Of a DNA stretch of 16,794 nucleotides, positions 6,707 through 14,001 are shown piece after piece. Location of the stretch: the NCBI GenBank assembly GCA_039812845.1, contig JBDIBK010000092.1, forward strand, positions 1 to 16,794, in the 5' to 3' direction. Source of the stretch: JACTMJ01 sp039812845 (GTDB lineage: Bacteria; Acidobacteriota; Terriglobia; Bryobacterales; Bryobacteraceae). How positions within the stretch are numbered: the first letter of the stretch is position 1; every line of letters begins with the position of its first letter. The notes below the pieces were generated by a model. That model was not told where the DNA came from and ran no database searches. It saw only the letters and a program-made list of their open reading frames with translations. The position numbers and the translations under genes are program-made.

Positions 6707-7114
6707 TTACGAGAGAAGCACCACGAAATCGCGCGGAGAGAATGTGCGTGCCTTGGTGGCGTTTGGGGCGGAGCGGGCCGTCCTTGTCGCCAGTCACGAG
6801 GAAATCGGCATTCCCCGCCTCGGCCAAGGCCAGAACGTAGTCGTCGTCGGGGTCGGAGGAGCGTTCTAAGCTCGGAAGCCCGCGATGCCCTCGGCGATCT
6901 TCCTGATCGGATTCACCCGGTGGCCCGCCTTATGCGGCGCAATCCTCTCCGCGATCCCAGGCTTGTGCAGCGTGGCGCGGATTTCATTGAGGTGCTCGGC
7001 GCAGGTCGGCAGCGTGAATTTCTCGTCCGGCCATAAGCCGATAATCGCGGCGGGTACCCCTGCAAGTGCGAGCGGAGCGGATACGAGGATGTTGGCGTCT
7101 GTCACCGCGCGCAT
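6707..7114 (-). pseudogene. PIN-domain toxin remnant (COG1569-like), two frameshifts
   Basis: Reading in from 7114, MRAVTDANILVSAPLALAG and FTLPTCAEHLNEIRATLHKPGI match the first half of a PIN-family toxin, with the first catalytic Asp in TDAN and a Glu in HLNEI. This frame hits TAG at 6866-6868. One frame over, SSDPDDDYVLALAEAG and ADFLVTGDKD supply the remaining acidic residues. Near 6731 a second shift is needed to recover SARDFVVLLS and a TAA at 6707-6709. All PIN acidic motifs are therefore present, but in three pieces of reading frame. Intact homologues are ribonucleases of toxin-antitoxin pairs. No convincing antitoxin gene remains upstream (7115-7373). Sequencing error could explain one shift, less easily two. 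Confidence 0.75.
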
Positions 7115-7271
7115 CGGGTTCTTTCCGCCTGTTTCCTGGCGCGGCGCTCCCCTCGGATCTCCCATCGCATCGCCCGCGCCTTTGGCGGGCAACGGTTTCT
7201 TCGAACTTCCTGGCGCGAACCGCTTCAGGGCAAGCGCCCAGTGATTCTGAAACCGAACACTTAGAACTCAC

Positions 7272-7287
7272 TTCTGTAGCCACAGAA
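7272..7287. promoter_or_regulatory. Perfect inverted repeat upstream of the PEP-CTERM gene
   Basis: TTCTGT (7272-7277) and ACAGAA (7282-7287) are perfect complements around AGCC. The flanks nearly extend the palindrome (ACTT on one side, AAGT on the other). It lies about 87 nt before the PEP-CTERM start and upstream of the PIN remnant, so it could be an operator for either, or the ghost of a toxin-antitoxin control site. Confidence 0.3.
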
Positions 7288-7373
7288 AGTACTAGTATCG
7301 TATCTTCGTGATATTTCAGCAAATATGCCACTTTCTTAATGAACCCCTCGAAACAGAAGGAAGAAAAAATTCT

Positions 7374-8090
7374 ATGAAAAAGCGCAGTCTGCTAACCATT
7401 TTTGGCGCGATCCTGTTGCTTGCAGGATCATTGAGTGCTTCCAACATTCAGGTCAATTGGACCGGGAGCGTACTCGAAGGTACGGATGATTCGAATACGT
7501 TCGGGCTGGGCATGGGTGCGAACCTCGCCGGACAGACGTTTCAGGCGAAGGTGGTCGTCGATCCCACCATCGGTTTCATCCAAAGCTACCCCGATTTCTT
7601 CTCAAACATTGGCGGAGCATCCGTTCCCGGCTACCTGACAAGTCCCATCGTGTCGGCATCGCTGACGATCAACGGCCAGTCCTTCAACTTCCAAAGCGAG
7701 TACTGGGGGGGCTACACGCGCGACGCCACACCCAACCGGAGTCAGATCTACACCGAATTGCAATCGTACGGCGGCACGGCAATCGATGAGCAACTCTTCG
7801 TCACCGTATTTCTCGCCGACAACAGCATCCCGTTCACGGGGATTAATGAAAGCCTCGATATCGCCCTGCCCAGCGGCACATCGGGCCACTTCCAGGCTTT
7901 CACGCCGAACGGCCCAGGCCCGTTTGGACGCCTGTTTGCCGGGAATCTGTCGCCGAATCACGTGACGATCGGTCCCGATGTCCCAGGCGGTCCGGATGTG
8001 CCGGAACCCTCCAGTGCCGTGCTGCTGGTATCGGGCCTCGGAGCCATTGCCATGCGCTTTCGTCGCCGATTCACACAGCAATCCCGGTAG
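7374..8090 (+). CDS. PEP-CTERM sorting-domain secreted protein
   Basis: This is a 238-residue exported protein. The N-terminus is a classic signal peptide: MKKRS, hydrophobic LLTIFGAILLLAGS, and a cleavage region around SLSASN (19-24). The mature part is a Gly/Ser/Asn-rich beta-type domain with no catalytic motif that I recognise. The C-terminus is a textbook PEP-CTERM signal: VPEPSS (209-214), a hydrophobic helix of about 13 residues, then the basic cluster RFRRR (228-232). Such tails are processed by an exosortase (EpsH/XrtA family) in bacteria that make exopolysaccharide; no exosortase gene is in the window. ATG 7374 was chosen over an upstream ATG (7308) because it has a GAAGGAAG Shine-Dalgarno at good spacing and places the signal peptide at the terminus. 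It appears monocistronic, ending in a strong hairpin. Confidence 0.9.
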   Translation: MKKRSLLTIFGAILLLAGSLSASNIQVNWTGSVLEGTDDSNTFGLGMGANLAGQTFQAKVVVDPTIGFIQSYPDFFSNIGGASVPGYLTSPIVSASLTINGQSFNFQSEYWGGYTRDATPNRSQIYTELQSYGGTAIDEQLFVTVFLADNSIPFTGINESLDIALPSGTSGHFQAFTPNGPGPFGRLFAGNLSPNHVTIGPDVPGGPDVPEPSSAVLLVSGLGAIAMRFRRRFTQQSR

Positions 8091-8110
8091 GCGGCTTAGT
8101 TCCACGGAGA

Positions 8111-8141
8111 AGGGCGGCAGGATATCTCCTCCTGCCGCTCT
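8111..8141 (+). terminator. Strong terminator-like hairpin after the PEP-CTERM gene
   Basis: A stem of up to 12 bp pairs AGGGCGGCAGGA (8111-8122) with TCCTGCCGCTCT (8130-8141), with one G-T wobble, around a 7-nt loop. It starts 20 nt after the stop codon. The following T-run is poor (TTGCG), so termination may be partial or factor-assisted. Confidence 0.65.
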
Positions 8142-8373
8142 TGCGTTGCCACCCGCTGCATTCCGCTCCAGGTCTGCGCCGAACTCCGCCAAGGCAAGTT
8201 TTTTCAACCCCCGCAACAATTCGTCGCTTCGCGTGTTGAAAAATCTGATATGAACCATGTAGGTCTCTGTAGACTCTCGGCGAATGCGGGCCACAACGGC
8301 GTCGGCTCGCATGCAGTTCTGAGCTATAGAGCGCGTTTCAGATACCCGGGCGAACTGCCACTGACACCAGATG
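8142..8373. other. Non-coding spacer
   Basis: This is part of the 366-bp gap between the PEP-CTERM gene and the sigma-like gene. Apart from the hairpin before it and the promoter after it I see nothing specific. A minus-strand frame running through here into the PEP-CTERM gene (8420 to 7602) has no recognisable domain and was rejected. Confidence 0.5.
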
Positions 8374-8402
8374 CTGACATGTTCATGCATTTGAAATATA
8401 AG
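8374..8402 (+). promoter_or_regulatory. Candidate sigma-70 promoter of the sigma-like gene
   Basis: CTGACA (8374-8379) and TATAAG (8397-8402) are exactly 17 nt apart, the best match to the housekeeping consensus in the window. They lie about 55 nt upstream of the start codon. Its presence suggests the sigma-like gene is not solely autoregulated. Confidence 0.55.
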
Positions 8403-8456
8403 GAGAGCTTGTCGTTTCATTCGTCGTTTTGATCACTGGCACCAGGGGATGCGCTG

Positions 8457-9056
8457 ATGTCAAAGACGCCATTCAACGCGCGCGGTATCACCGAGCTTGG
8501 CTTGCAGCGTTCGCTTGCGTCCCTCTCCGCGGAACCCGAACAGGCAGGCGCGCTCTACCTGCAACTTCAGGGCAAACTCATCCGCTACTTTGCATGGAAT
8601 CGTTGCCCTCAGCCTGAGACCTGCGCGGATGAAGTGCTGGACCGGGTTGCCCGCCGTCTCGACGCGGGCGAGCAACTGGACCACCCTCTTTCCTACATTC
8701 ATGCCGTTGCCCATCGCGTCCTTCTCGAAGCCAAGCGGAAAGAGCGGTTTGCGGGCCTGCCGATCCACGAGGGCATTGCACCGCCGCCCGCTCTCGGGCA
8801 CGACGAGGCGACACTTGCCTGTCTGGACCACTGCCTCCAGGCCTTGCCCCCAGAGAGCCGCGCTCTGCTGCTCGAATATTACACGCCCACGAATGGGAAC
8901 CGAGGGCTGGCTCGCCAGCAAATCGCGGACCGCATGGGCATCGACGTCAACGCACTCCGGAATCGCGTCCTCCGATTGCGGCGGAATCTCGAACGCTGTA
9001 TTGAGAATTCCCGCGCCGGTTACGTGAATCTGGAGAAGGATGAGGAATTGGAATAA
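8457..9056 (+). CDS. ECF-type RNA polymerase sigma factor-like protein
   Basis: This 199-residue protein has the two-domain plan of ECF sigma factors. Residues about 30-98 resemble region 2 (LYLQLQGKLIRYFAWNRCPQPETCADEVLDRVARRL, then PLSYIHAVAHRVLLEAKRK, the segment that contacts the -10 element). Residues about 118-183 resemble region 4, with a helix-turn-helix at IADRMGIDVNALRNRVLRLRRNLERCI. The hinge carries LDHCLQALPPESRALLLEYY, the usual start of region 4. The acidic tail NLEKDEELE is short and lacks an extra regulatory domain. ATG 8457 has AGGGGA about 10 nt upstream. No anti-sigma factor with a zinc or FecR motif follows; the next gene, 321 nt on, encodes a small membrane protein of unknown role. 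Target promoters are unknown. Confidence 0.8.
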   Translation: MSKTPFNARGITELGLQRSLASLSAEPEQAGALYLQLQGKLIRYFAWNRCPQPETCADEVLDRVARRLDAGEQLDHPLSYIHAVAHRVLLEAKRKERFAGLPIHEGIAPPPALGHDEATLACLDHCLQALPPESRALLLEYYTPTNGNRGLARQQIADRMGIDVNALRNRVLRLRRNLERCIENSRAGYVNLEKDEELE

Positions 9057-9377
9057 CGCGCACGAATCGTCGCCTGCGCTTCTCGGCCGTGGCGGGCCGG
9101 CCGTCGCCCCTCGGAGCCTGCGTGTGCCCAGAAAGTACTGCCCAACCCAATTCCCGCTCGCTCGAACCCGCGACGGGCCGCGAAGTACTTCACGGTCAGC
9201 CCCGTACTAAGCGTCGGAAGTCATTCATTCGGCGGGAGCTGGCCCCGGCGCGTACCAGAGCGCTCTGAACCGGATTTGCGCCTTGAGGTACGAAGCCTAC
9301 CTCTCTTCGCCAAGACTTATTCCTCCGCTCCTGACAGGATGGGCTTGTCGGCAAATCGCCGGCGGAGGCAAAGAGCA
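9057..9377. other. Non-coding gap, no clear element
   Basis: This is a 321-bp stretch between the sigma-like gene and the small membrane protein gene. I see no hairpin with a T-run, no convincing promoter and no coding signal on either strand. AAGTACT occurs twice (near 9133 and 9184), which is not significant at this length. Confidence 0.45.
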
Positions 9378-9692
9378 ATGAAGAAGAATGTGGAAGAGAT
9401 GACGCGGGAGCAGCTGCTTGCGGCGCTGCCCAAGCGGCTCCTCGCGATGGTGCTGGGCGTCGCGTTTCTGTTTGGGCTGGCCGCGAATCTGGCGGTGATC
9501 ACCGTCGCCACCGGAATGTCCCTGCCGTGGCTGGTCGCCACTCTGTTTGTCGTGCTGGCTTCGCCGATTGGGGTCTCCCGGATGTTTGCCTGGACGCTGG
9601 CCCCGGCAAAAGAGCGCATCCGGCGTCGCCGTCACATGATGCGCGAAGCGCTTGCCACCGTCACCTGGAGCCACGGAGACTACGAAGTTTAA
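9378..9692 (+). CDS. Small membrane protein of unknown function
   Basis: This 104-residue protein has a charged N-terminus (MKKNVEEMTREQLLAALPKR) and two hydrophobic segments at about 21-46 and 49-72. The cytoplasmic-type C-terminus is strongly basic (KERIRRRRHMMREAL) and ends in WSHGDYEV. The many basic residues after the second helix, with an N-terminus also inside, suggest a helical hairpin. I recognise no family. The start at 9378 is supported by GGAGG about 9 nt upstream; a longer frame from 9276 begins with non-coding-like sequence. It lies downstream of the sigma-like gene on the same strand, but the 321-nt gap argues against simple co-transcription. A role as a sigma-modulating membrane protein is possible but not shown. 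Confidence 0.7.
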   Translation: MKKNVEEMTREQLLAALPKRLLAMVLGVAFLFGLAANLAVITVATGMSLPWLVATLFVVLASPIGVSRMFAWTLAPAKERIRRRRHMMREALATVTWSHGDYEV

Positions 9693-9723
9693 CCGGCGCG
9701 GCGTCGGCCGCGATCCCTCGGCC

Positions 9724-9743
9724 TTGTCACACTGCCGTGACAA
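9724..9743. promoter_or_regulatory. 20-bp perfect palindrome, operator-like
   Basis: TTGTCAC (9724-9730) and GTGACAA (9737-9743) are perfect inverted half-sites around a 6-nt spacer. The symmetry and spacing fit a dimeric regulator's operator, about 110 nt upstream of the epimerase gene. The same bases could instead form a 7-bp terminator stem for the preceding gene, but no T-run follows. Confidence 0.4.
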
Positions 9744-9838
9744 AGTAAGGGGCGGTGGAACTCCGAGTTCCAGGCGCATTTTGTCCCGAGATGCGTTTGG
9801 TTGGAGGTCCGCCGCCCCATTTTTCCGTTTGGCGGCGG

Positions 9839-9844
9839 TACGAT
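9839..9844 (+). promoter_or_regulatory. Possible -10 element of a near-leaderless epimerase transcript
   Basis: TACGAT lies 10 nt before the epimerase ATG at 9854, with no good -35 and no real Shine-Dalgarno in between (only AAGAG). A transcript starting at or next to the ATG would be leaderless or nearly so. Confidence 0.25.
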
Positions 9845-9853
9845 ACAAGAGTC

Positions 9854-10819
9854 ATGCGCGTAGTCGTCATTGGCGGCACCGGCCACATTGGCACCTACCT
9901 TACGCCCTGGCTGGCGGACGCCGGATTTGAAGTTCTCTGCATCAGCCGCGGGCTCCGCCAGCCGTATCAGCCCAACCCGGCGTGGAGGCGCGTGCGGCAG
10001 GTGGAAATGGACCGCGTCGCCGAAGAAGCGGCGGGCACGTTTGCGGAGAAAGTCGCCCGTTTGAGCCCGTCGATCGTCGTGGATTTAACCTGCTTCACGG
10101 AGGAAAGCGCGCTCGCCCTGGTGCGCGCGCTCCACGGCCGGATCGAGCATTTCCTCCACTGCGGCACTATCTGGGTGCATGGCCACAGCGTCCAGGTGCC
10201 CACGACGGAAGACGCACCCCGCAATCCGTTTGGGGAGTATGGCATCCGCAAAGCGGCGGTGGAGCGGGCGCTGCGGGCGGAGGCGCGCGAGCGTTATTTT
10301 CCCGCCACCGTGCTGCACCCTGGGCACATTGTCGGACCCGGCTGGATCCCGCTGAATCCCGCCGGAAACTTCAATCCCGGCGTGTTCGAAAAGCTGGCCG
10401 CGGGGCAAGTGCTCACCCTGCCCAACATGGGGATGGAGACCGTGCATCACGTCCACGCCTCCGACGTCGCTCTGGCGTTTCTTGCCGCCATCAATCGAAG
10501 CGATGTCACTCTCGGGGAGAGCTTCCATATCGTTTCGCCCGCCGCCCTCACACTTCGCGGCTACGCGGAACGCCTGTCTTCGGTGCTTGGGCACGTGGCT
10601 CGATTGCGTTTTCTGCCCTGGGAGGAGTGGCGAACCACCGTGTCGGAAGCGGATGCGGCCGCCACCTGGGACCACATCGCCCATTCCCCCAACTGCAGCA
10701 TGGAGAAAGCCGGACGCCTGCTCGGGTATCGTCCGCACTATTCCTCTCTGCAGGCGGTGAAAGAAAGCCTGGATTGGCTTCGAGAGAACGGGCGCGTTTC
10801 GTTCCCGCAATACAACTGA
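9854..10819 (+). CDS. NAD-dependent epimerase/dehydratase (extended SDR)
   Basis: This 321-residue protein is an extended short-chain dehydrogenase/reductase, the class that includes nucleotide-sugar epimerases, dehydratases and reductases. The Rossmann dinucleotide-binding motif GGTGHIG is at residues 7-13, and the catalytic YxxxK pair is Y129 and K133 in EYGIRKAAVE. HPGHIVGPGW follows, as usual for extended SDRs. The acidic residue expected at the end of strand 2 is replaced by SRG (31-33), which can favour NADP over NAD. The C-terminal half is variable, so no substrate can be named. A longer frame from 9755 adds residues without homology, so the ATG at 9854 immediately before VVVIGGTG was used. 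The gene ends in a hairpin shared with the convergent Ig-repeat gene. Confidence 0.88.
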   Translation: MRVVVIGGTGHIGTYLTPWLADAGFEVLCISRGLRQPYQPNPAWRRVRQVEMDRVAEEAAGTFAEKVARLSPSIVVDLTCFTEESALALVRALHGRIEHFLHCGTIWVHGHSVQVPTTEDAPRNPFGEYGIRKAAVERALRAEARERYFPATVLHPGHIVGPGWIPLNPAGNFNPGVFEKLAAGQVLTLPNMGMETVHHVHASDVALAFLAAINRSDVTLGESFHIVSPAALTLRGYAERLSSVLGHVARLRFLPWEEWRTTVSEADAAATWDHIAHSPNCSMEKAGRLLGYRPHYSSLQAVKESLDWLRENGRVSFPQYN

Positions 10820-10842
10820 GGCAGCGCCGAAGCGCTGCCTCA
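10817..10842. terminator. Bidirectional hairpin between convergent genes
   Basis: An 11-bp perfect stem pairs TGAGGCAGCGC (10817-10827) with GCGCTGCCTCA (10832-10842) around a CGAA tetraloop. The 5' arm begins with the epimerase stop codon. There is no T-run on either side, so it may work with Rho or as a 3'-end stabiliser for both convergent transcripts. Confidence 0.55.
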
Positions 10843-10869
10843 ATCGCCCGAAGAAGCTGCAGGCCCGCG

Positions 10870-13800
10870 CTAGAACGTGGCGGTAAGGCTGTTCCCCGTT
10901 CCCGACGGTCCGGTAAGCCGCACGGTGACTCCCGTGATGTCGGACGGATCTCCCGTCAGGGTCACGGGAATGGTCAGCCGGAACTGCGAGCCGAACGGCT
11001 GCGAGGCCGCGCTCGCGAACCACTGCTGAAACACCTGCGCCACGTTCACGTCGAAACGCTCCGGATTGTTGCCCGGCGTTCCCGCCCGCCGCGCGAACTC
11101 AAGCGTCGCCGTCGTGATGTTGCGCTCCGTGGCGAAGCCTCGCACCACCACGGTCAGGTTGGCCGTGCTTCTCGTCACGTTCAGGTCCGTGAGCGCGGGG
11201 GGCGTAACCGGGATCGTAAGCGTAGCCCTGGGTGCCGGGTTCGGCGTCGCATCGGCGCCGGCGCGCGCGAATGTGGCGGTGAAGACCAGGGTCGCCGCCG
11301 TGGTGCCCGTTTGGAAGCGTGCGCCGGAAGCCCCTCCAAAGGTCGCGCTGGTCTGTCCGGCGGCAATCCGGAACGATGCCGTCCTGCCCCCGCCAATAAA
11401 CTGCACCGCGGGGTCGTCCACCGGCGGATTGCCGCTCGACGTCAGCGCAAGCGTGACCGTTCCAGTGATCTCCTCGCTCTGCGGAGCGCTGATCGCGACC
11501 GTCACTTCGTTCTGCGAATTGGAGACACCAACCGAAGTCGAAAGGCTCAGGCTGCCTCCGTTCACCGGGGGAGCCTGGATGCGCAGTTCATAGCGGCGCT
11601 GCGCGCTTGTGCCCTGCGCGTCGGTCACGCGCACCGTAAGGGCGGCGGTGGCTGCGGCCGTGGCCGTGCCCGACAGCAATCCGCTGGAGGAAAGCGTGAT
11701 CCCGTTCGGCAGGCTTCCCGTCACTAGGCTGAATGTGTACGGAGCAGCGCCGCCTTGCGCGCCAAACTGCGCCTGGTAGGGCACATTCACGCTGCCCGCG
11801 GGCAGTTCCAGAAGGGTGAGTTCGAGCGGCTGCAGAATGCGGATCTGGTAGGTGCGGGAGGCCTCGGCGGGCGGAATCGCGGAATCCCGCACCCGCAGCG
11901 TAAAGCTTCCGCTAAACGGTGCGGTCGGCGTGCCGGAAAGCGCGCCCGTCGCTCCGTCCAGCGTGATTCCATTGGGCAGTTGCCCGTCGATGACGCTGAA
12001 CTGGTACGGTGCGACGCCGCTCTGCGCGACGAAGGTCAGATTGTAGGGCGAGCCCACCAGCCCGTCCGGCAGGGGGTTCTGCGTAATCAGCCGCACGCTT
12101 CGCAGCACCTGCAGGGTGTAATCGCGCGTGACGAATTCGTCGCCCCCCGCGCCCGTCACCCGCACCGTGAAGGCGAAGTTGCCCTCTTGCGTCGCCGCGC
12201 CGGAGATCACGCCGGTTTGCGGGTTGAGCGTCAGCCCAGGGGGCAGCGCTCCCGCGCCTACAGTGAAGGTGTAGGGAGTGAGCCCCCCGGTGGCGGAAAT
12301 CGTTGCCGTATAGCTCTCGCCGAGCCCCGCCGCGGTCAGCGGGCTGGGCGTCGTGATCAGCAGCGGAAGCCGCTCGTCAACCACGCGGATGGTAAACAGC
12401 CCCGAGGTTTCCACGCCCTGCGCGTCTCTCGCCGTGGCCAGAAACGTCGTTTGCGATACGGCGGTGGGTGTGCCGGAAATAACGCCCGTGCTTTCGTTGA
12501 TCGTCAGGCCGGCCGGCAACAGGCCAACGCCCACAATGAACTGCACCGGGGTCGCGCCGCCGCTGGTTTCGAGCTTCGCCAGGTATGGCGTCCCCACCTC
12601 GCCCACCGGCAACGCAGCCTCGGTTACGTATACCAGAGGCGGATACAGCGGCTGAATTGTGATGGGGAAGGCACGCACCTGCTGGCGCAACTGGCTGTCT
12701 TCCGCCAGAACGTCCACCATGAATGTGCCCGAAGTCGTGGGAACGCCGATCACATTTCCGTCCGGCTGCAGCGTCAAGCCCGCCGGCAGTCCACGTCCGC
12801 CCTCCGCAATGGCGAATTCATACGCCGGAACGCCACCCCCGGCGGTGATCTTGGCCGAGTATGCCGACCCCACCCTTCCCGTCGGCAGGCTGGATGTCAG
12901 GATGTTCAAGGCCGGGGCTGGCGTCTGCACGCCGATCCGGTAAACCTTGCTCGAAATCACAAAGTAAAAATCTTGAACGGAAACGGTAAAAGAGTACTTT
13001 CCCGGCGGGGCCGTTGGAGTGCCAATCAGCCTCGCCGTCTTGCTGAAACTGCCAACGAGGTAAAGTCCCGCGGGCGGAGAACTGTCCGGTTCCGTGTAAT
13101 ATATGTACGATACTTCATCATCTCCGTTGTCATTTGGGGTTGCCGTTCCGCCGGTCGCTGCAATCTCCGTGGAATAGGGCTGGGCGGGAGGGCCAAGTTG
13201 CGCTGGCGGCAAGGGGGATGCCGTAATAAATACCGCCGGGTCCACTACTTCCAGCGTCGCCTGTGCCGCGCTGACATCTGTCGTAAGCGGAGACGGGGGG
13301 CTGTCGAATTGCTCCACCACCCGAAACTTGTATACGCCAGTTGCCTGAAAGAAGCTGGCCGGTACCATCACCTGTACATACCGACTCGATATTTCGCCTT
13401 CTGGCGTAGGATAGTACGTGTTCTCGACGGGAGTTTCCGTGCCATCCGAATCCACAATGTAAACCGTCGGTGCCGTCGCCGGAGCGTCGCTGCGTGGCAG
13501 AACGTAGGTCAAGGAAACGTTCTGGCTCGCCACTCCCCGCGTTACCCTGGCCCGATCAATCTCCACCACCTGCGGGCGAACTGCTTCCAGCTTCGCGGAG
13601 CCTGCGACGACGCTGCAAACGCTTCCCGACGCGCGGCAGATCTGGATCTGCTGTGCCCCGAGATTGGCTGTCATCGCGGCGGGCGCTGTCAGAACCGCAA
13701 AAAACTCGGTGGGTGTGCTCGCAAACGGGAGCGTCTGGGCTCCACCCGGTGCATTCACCCACGTTGCCGTTTCAGGAATACCCCCAAATGCGGAGTCAAA

Positions 13801-14001
13801 ATAAATCGTAATCTGGAACGTGGACGCATTGAGCGGGTAACCCTGCGCCACTTGGGAGGGGAAAACACTCGTGATCGTCCCTTGCGCCGGCAGCAATTGG
13901 GCGCACAACAGCAGCAGGCACACGGAAAATATGGCCCGGCCCCAACCGTCGGCGCTTCTTCCGAACACGTTGGCCAAGCCGCTTCGATAGGTCCTCTGCA
14001 C
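10870..14001 (-). CDS. Large secreted protein with tandem putative-Ig (He_PIG-like) repeats
   Basis: This 1043-residue exported protein has a long n-region, then the hydrophobic core AIFSVCLLLLCAQLLPAQG (23-41) with likely cleavage near AQ-G. Residues about 42-255 form an N-terminal part of two beta-type domains. Then come one diverged repeat (256-358) and five clear repeats at about 365-449, 456-541, 546-633, 636-723 and 727-809. Each follows the pattern LP.G.VG.PY, GG..PY.F, LP.GL.L, TG.ISGTPT, F.V.V.D, typical of the putative Ig (cadherin-like) fold. Residues 815-1043 are a non-repeat C-terminus. There is no PEP-CTERM, LPXTG or membrane anchor. Start is GTG 14001 with GGGGAGGG about 10 nt upstream. 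Likely extracellular, in adhesion or matrix binding; the ligand is unknown. Similar Ig-repeat giants are common in Solibacter-type genomes. Confidence 0.85.
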   Translation of the reverse strand: MQRTYRSGLANVFGRSADGWGRAIFSVCLLLLCAQLLPAQGTITSVFPSQVAQGYPLNASTFQITIYFDSAFGGIPETATWVNAPGGAQTLPFASTPTEFFAVLTAPAAMTANLGAQQIQICRASGSVCSVVAGSAKLEAVRPQVVEIDRARVTRGVASQNVSLTYVLPRSDAPATAPTVYIVDSDGTETPVENTYYPTPEGEISSRYVQVMVPASFFQATGVYKFRVVEQFDSPPSPLTTDVSAAQATLEVVDPAVFITASPLPPAQLGPPAQPYSTEIAATGGTATPNDNGDDEVSYIYYTEPDSSPPAGLYLVGSFSKTARLIGTPTAPPGKYSFTVSVQDFYFVISSKVYRIGVQTPAPALNILTSSLPTGRVGSAYSAKITAGGGVPAYEFAIAEGGRGLPAGLTLQPDGNVIGVPTTSGTFMVDVLAEDSQLRQQVRAFPITIQPLYPPLVYVTEAALPVGEVGTPYLAKLETSGGATPVQFIVGVGLLPAGLTINESTGVISGTPTAVSQTTFLATARDAQGVETSGLFTIRVVDERLPLLITTPSPLTAAGLGESYTATISATGGLTPYTFTVGAGALPPGLTLNPQTGVISGAATQEGNFAFTVRVTGAGGDEFVTRDYTLQVLRSVRLITQNPLPDGLVGSPYNLTFVAQSGVAPYQFSVIDGQLPNGITLDGATGALSGTPTAPFSGSFTLRVRDSAIPPAEASRTYQIRILQPLELTLLELPAGSVNVPYQAQFGAQGGAAPYTFSLVTGSLPNGITLSSSGLLSGTATAAATAALTVRVTDAQGTSAQRRYELRIQAPPVNGGSLSLSTSVGVSNSQNEVTVAISAPQSEEITGTVTLALTSSGNPPVDDPAVQFIGGGRTASFRIAAGQTSATFGGASGARFQTGTTAATLVFTATFARAGADATPNPAPRATLTIPVTPPALTDLNVTRSTANLTVVVRGFATERNITTATLEFARRAGTPGNNPERFDVNVAQVFQQWFASAASQPFGSQFRLTIPVTLTGDPSDITGVTVRLTGPSGTGNSLTATF

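Noticed and set aside
7602..8420. 272-codon minus-strand frame covering the PEP-CTERM gene and the following gap
   Set aside because: No domain or ribosome binding site was seen, and it reads through a terminator-like hairpin. The plus-strand gene is well supported.
7283..9139. CAGAAAGTACT shared by 7283-7293 and 9129-9139
   Set aside because: An 11-base match is expected many times by chance between all positions of a window this size, and the flanks differ.
9150..9190. GCTCGAACCCGCGAC, resembling the reverse of a tRNA T-arm
   Set aside because: The bases on the other side do not form the T-stem, and no anticodon or acceptor stem can be built around it.
9982..11727. 581-codon open frame on the plus strand overlapping the epimerase and the Ig-repeat gene
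   Set aside because: It crosses a strong hairpin and two real genes in other frames, and has low-complexity Arg/Gly/Ala composition.
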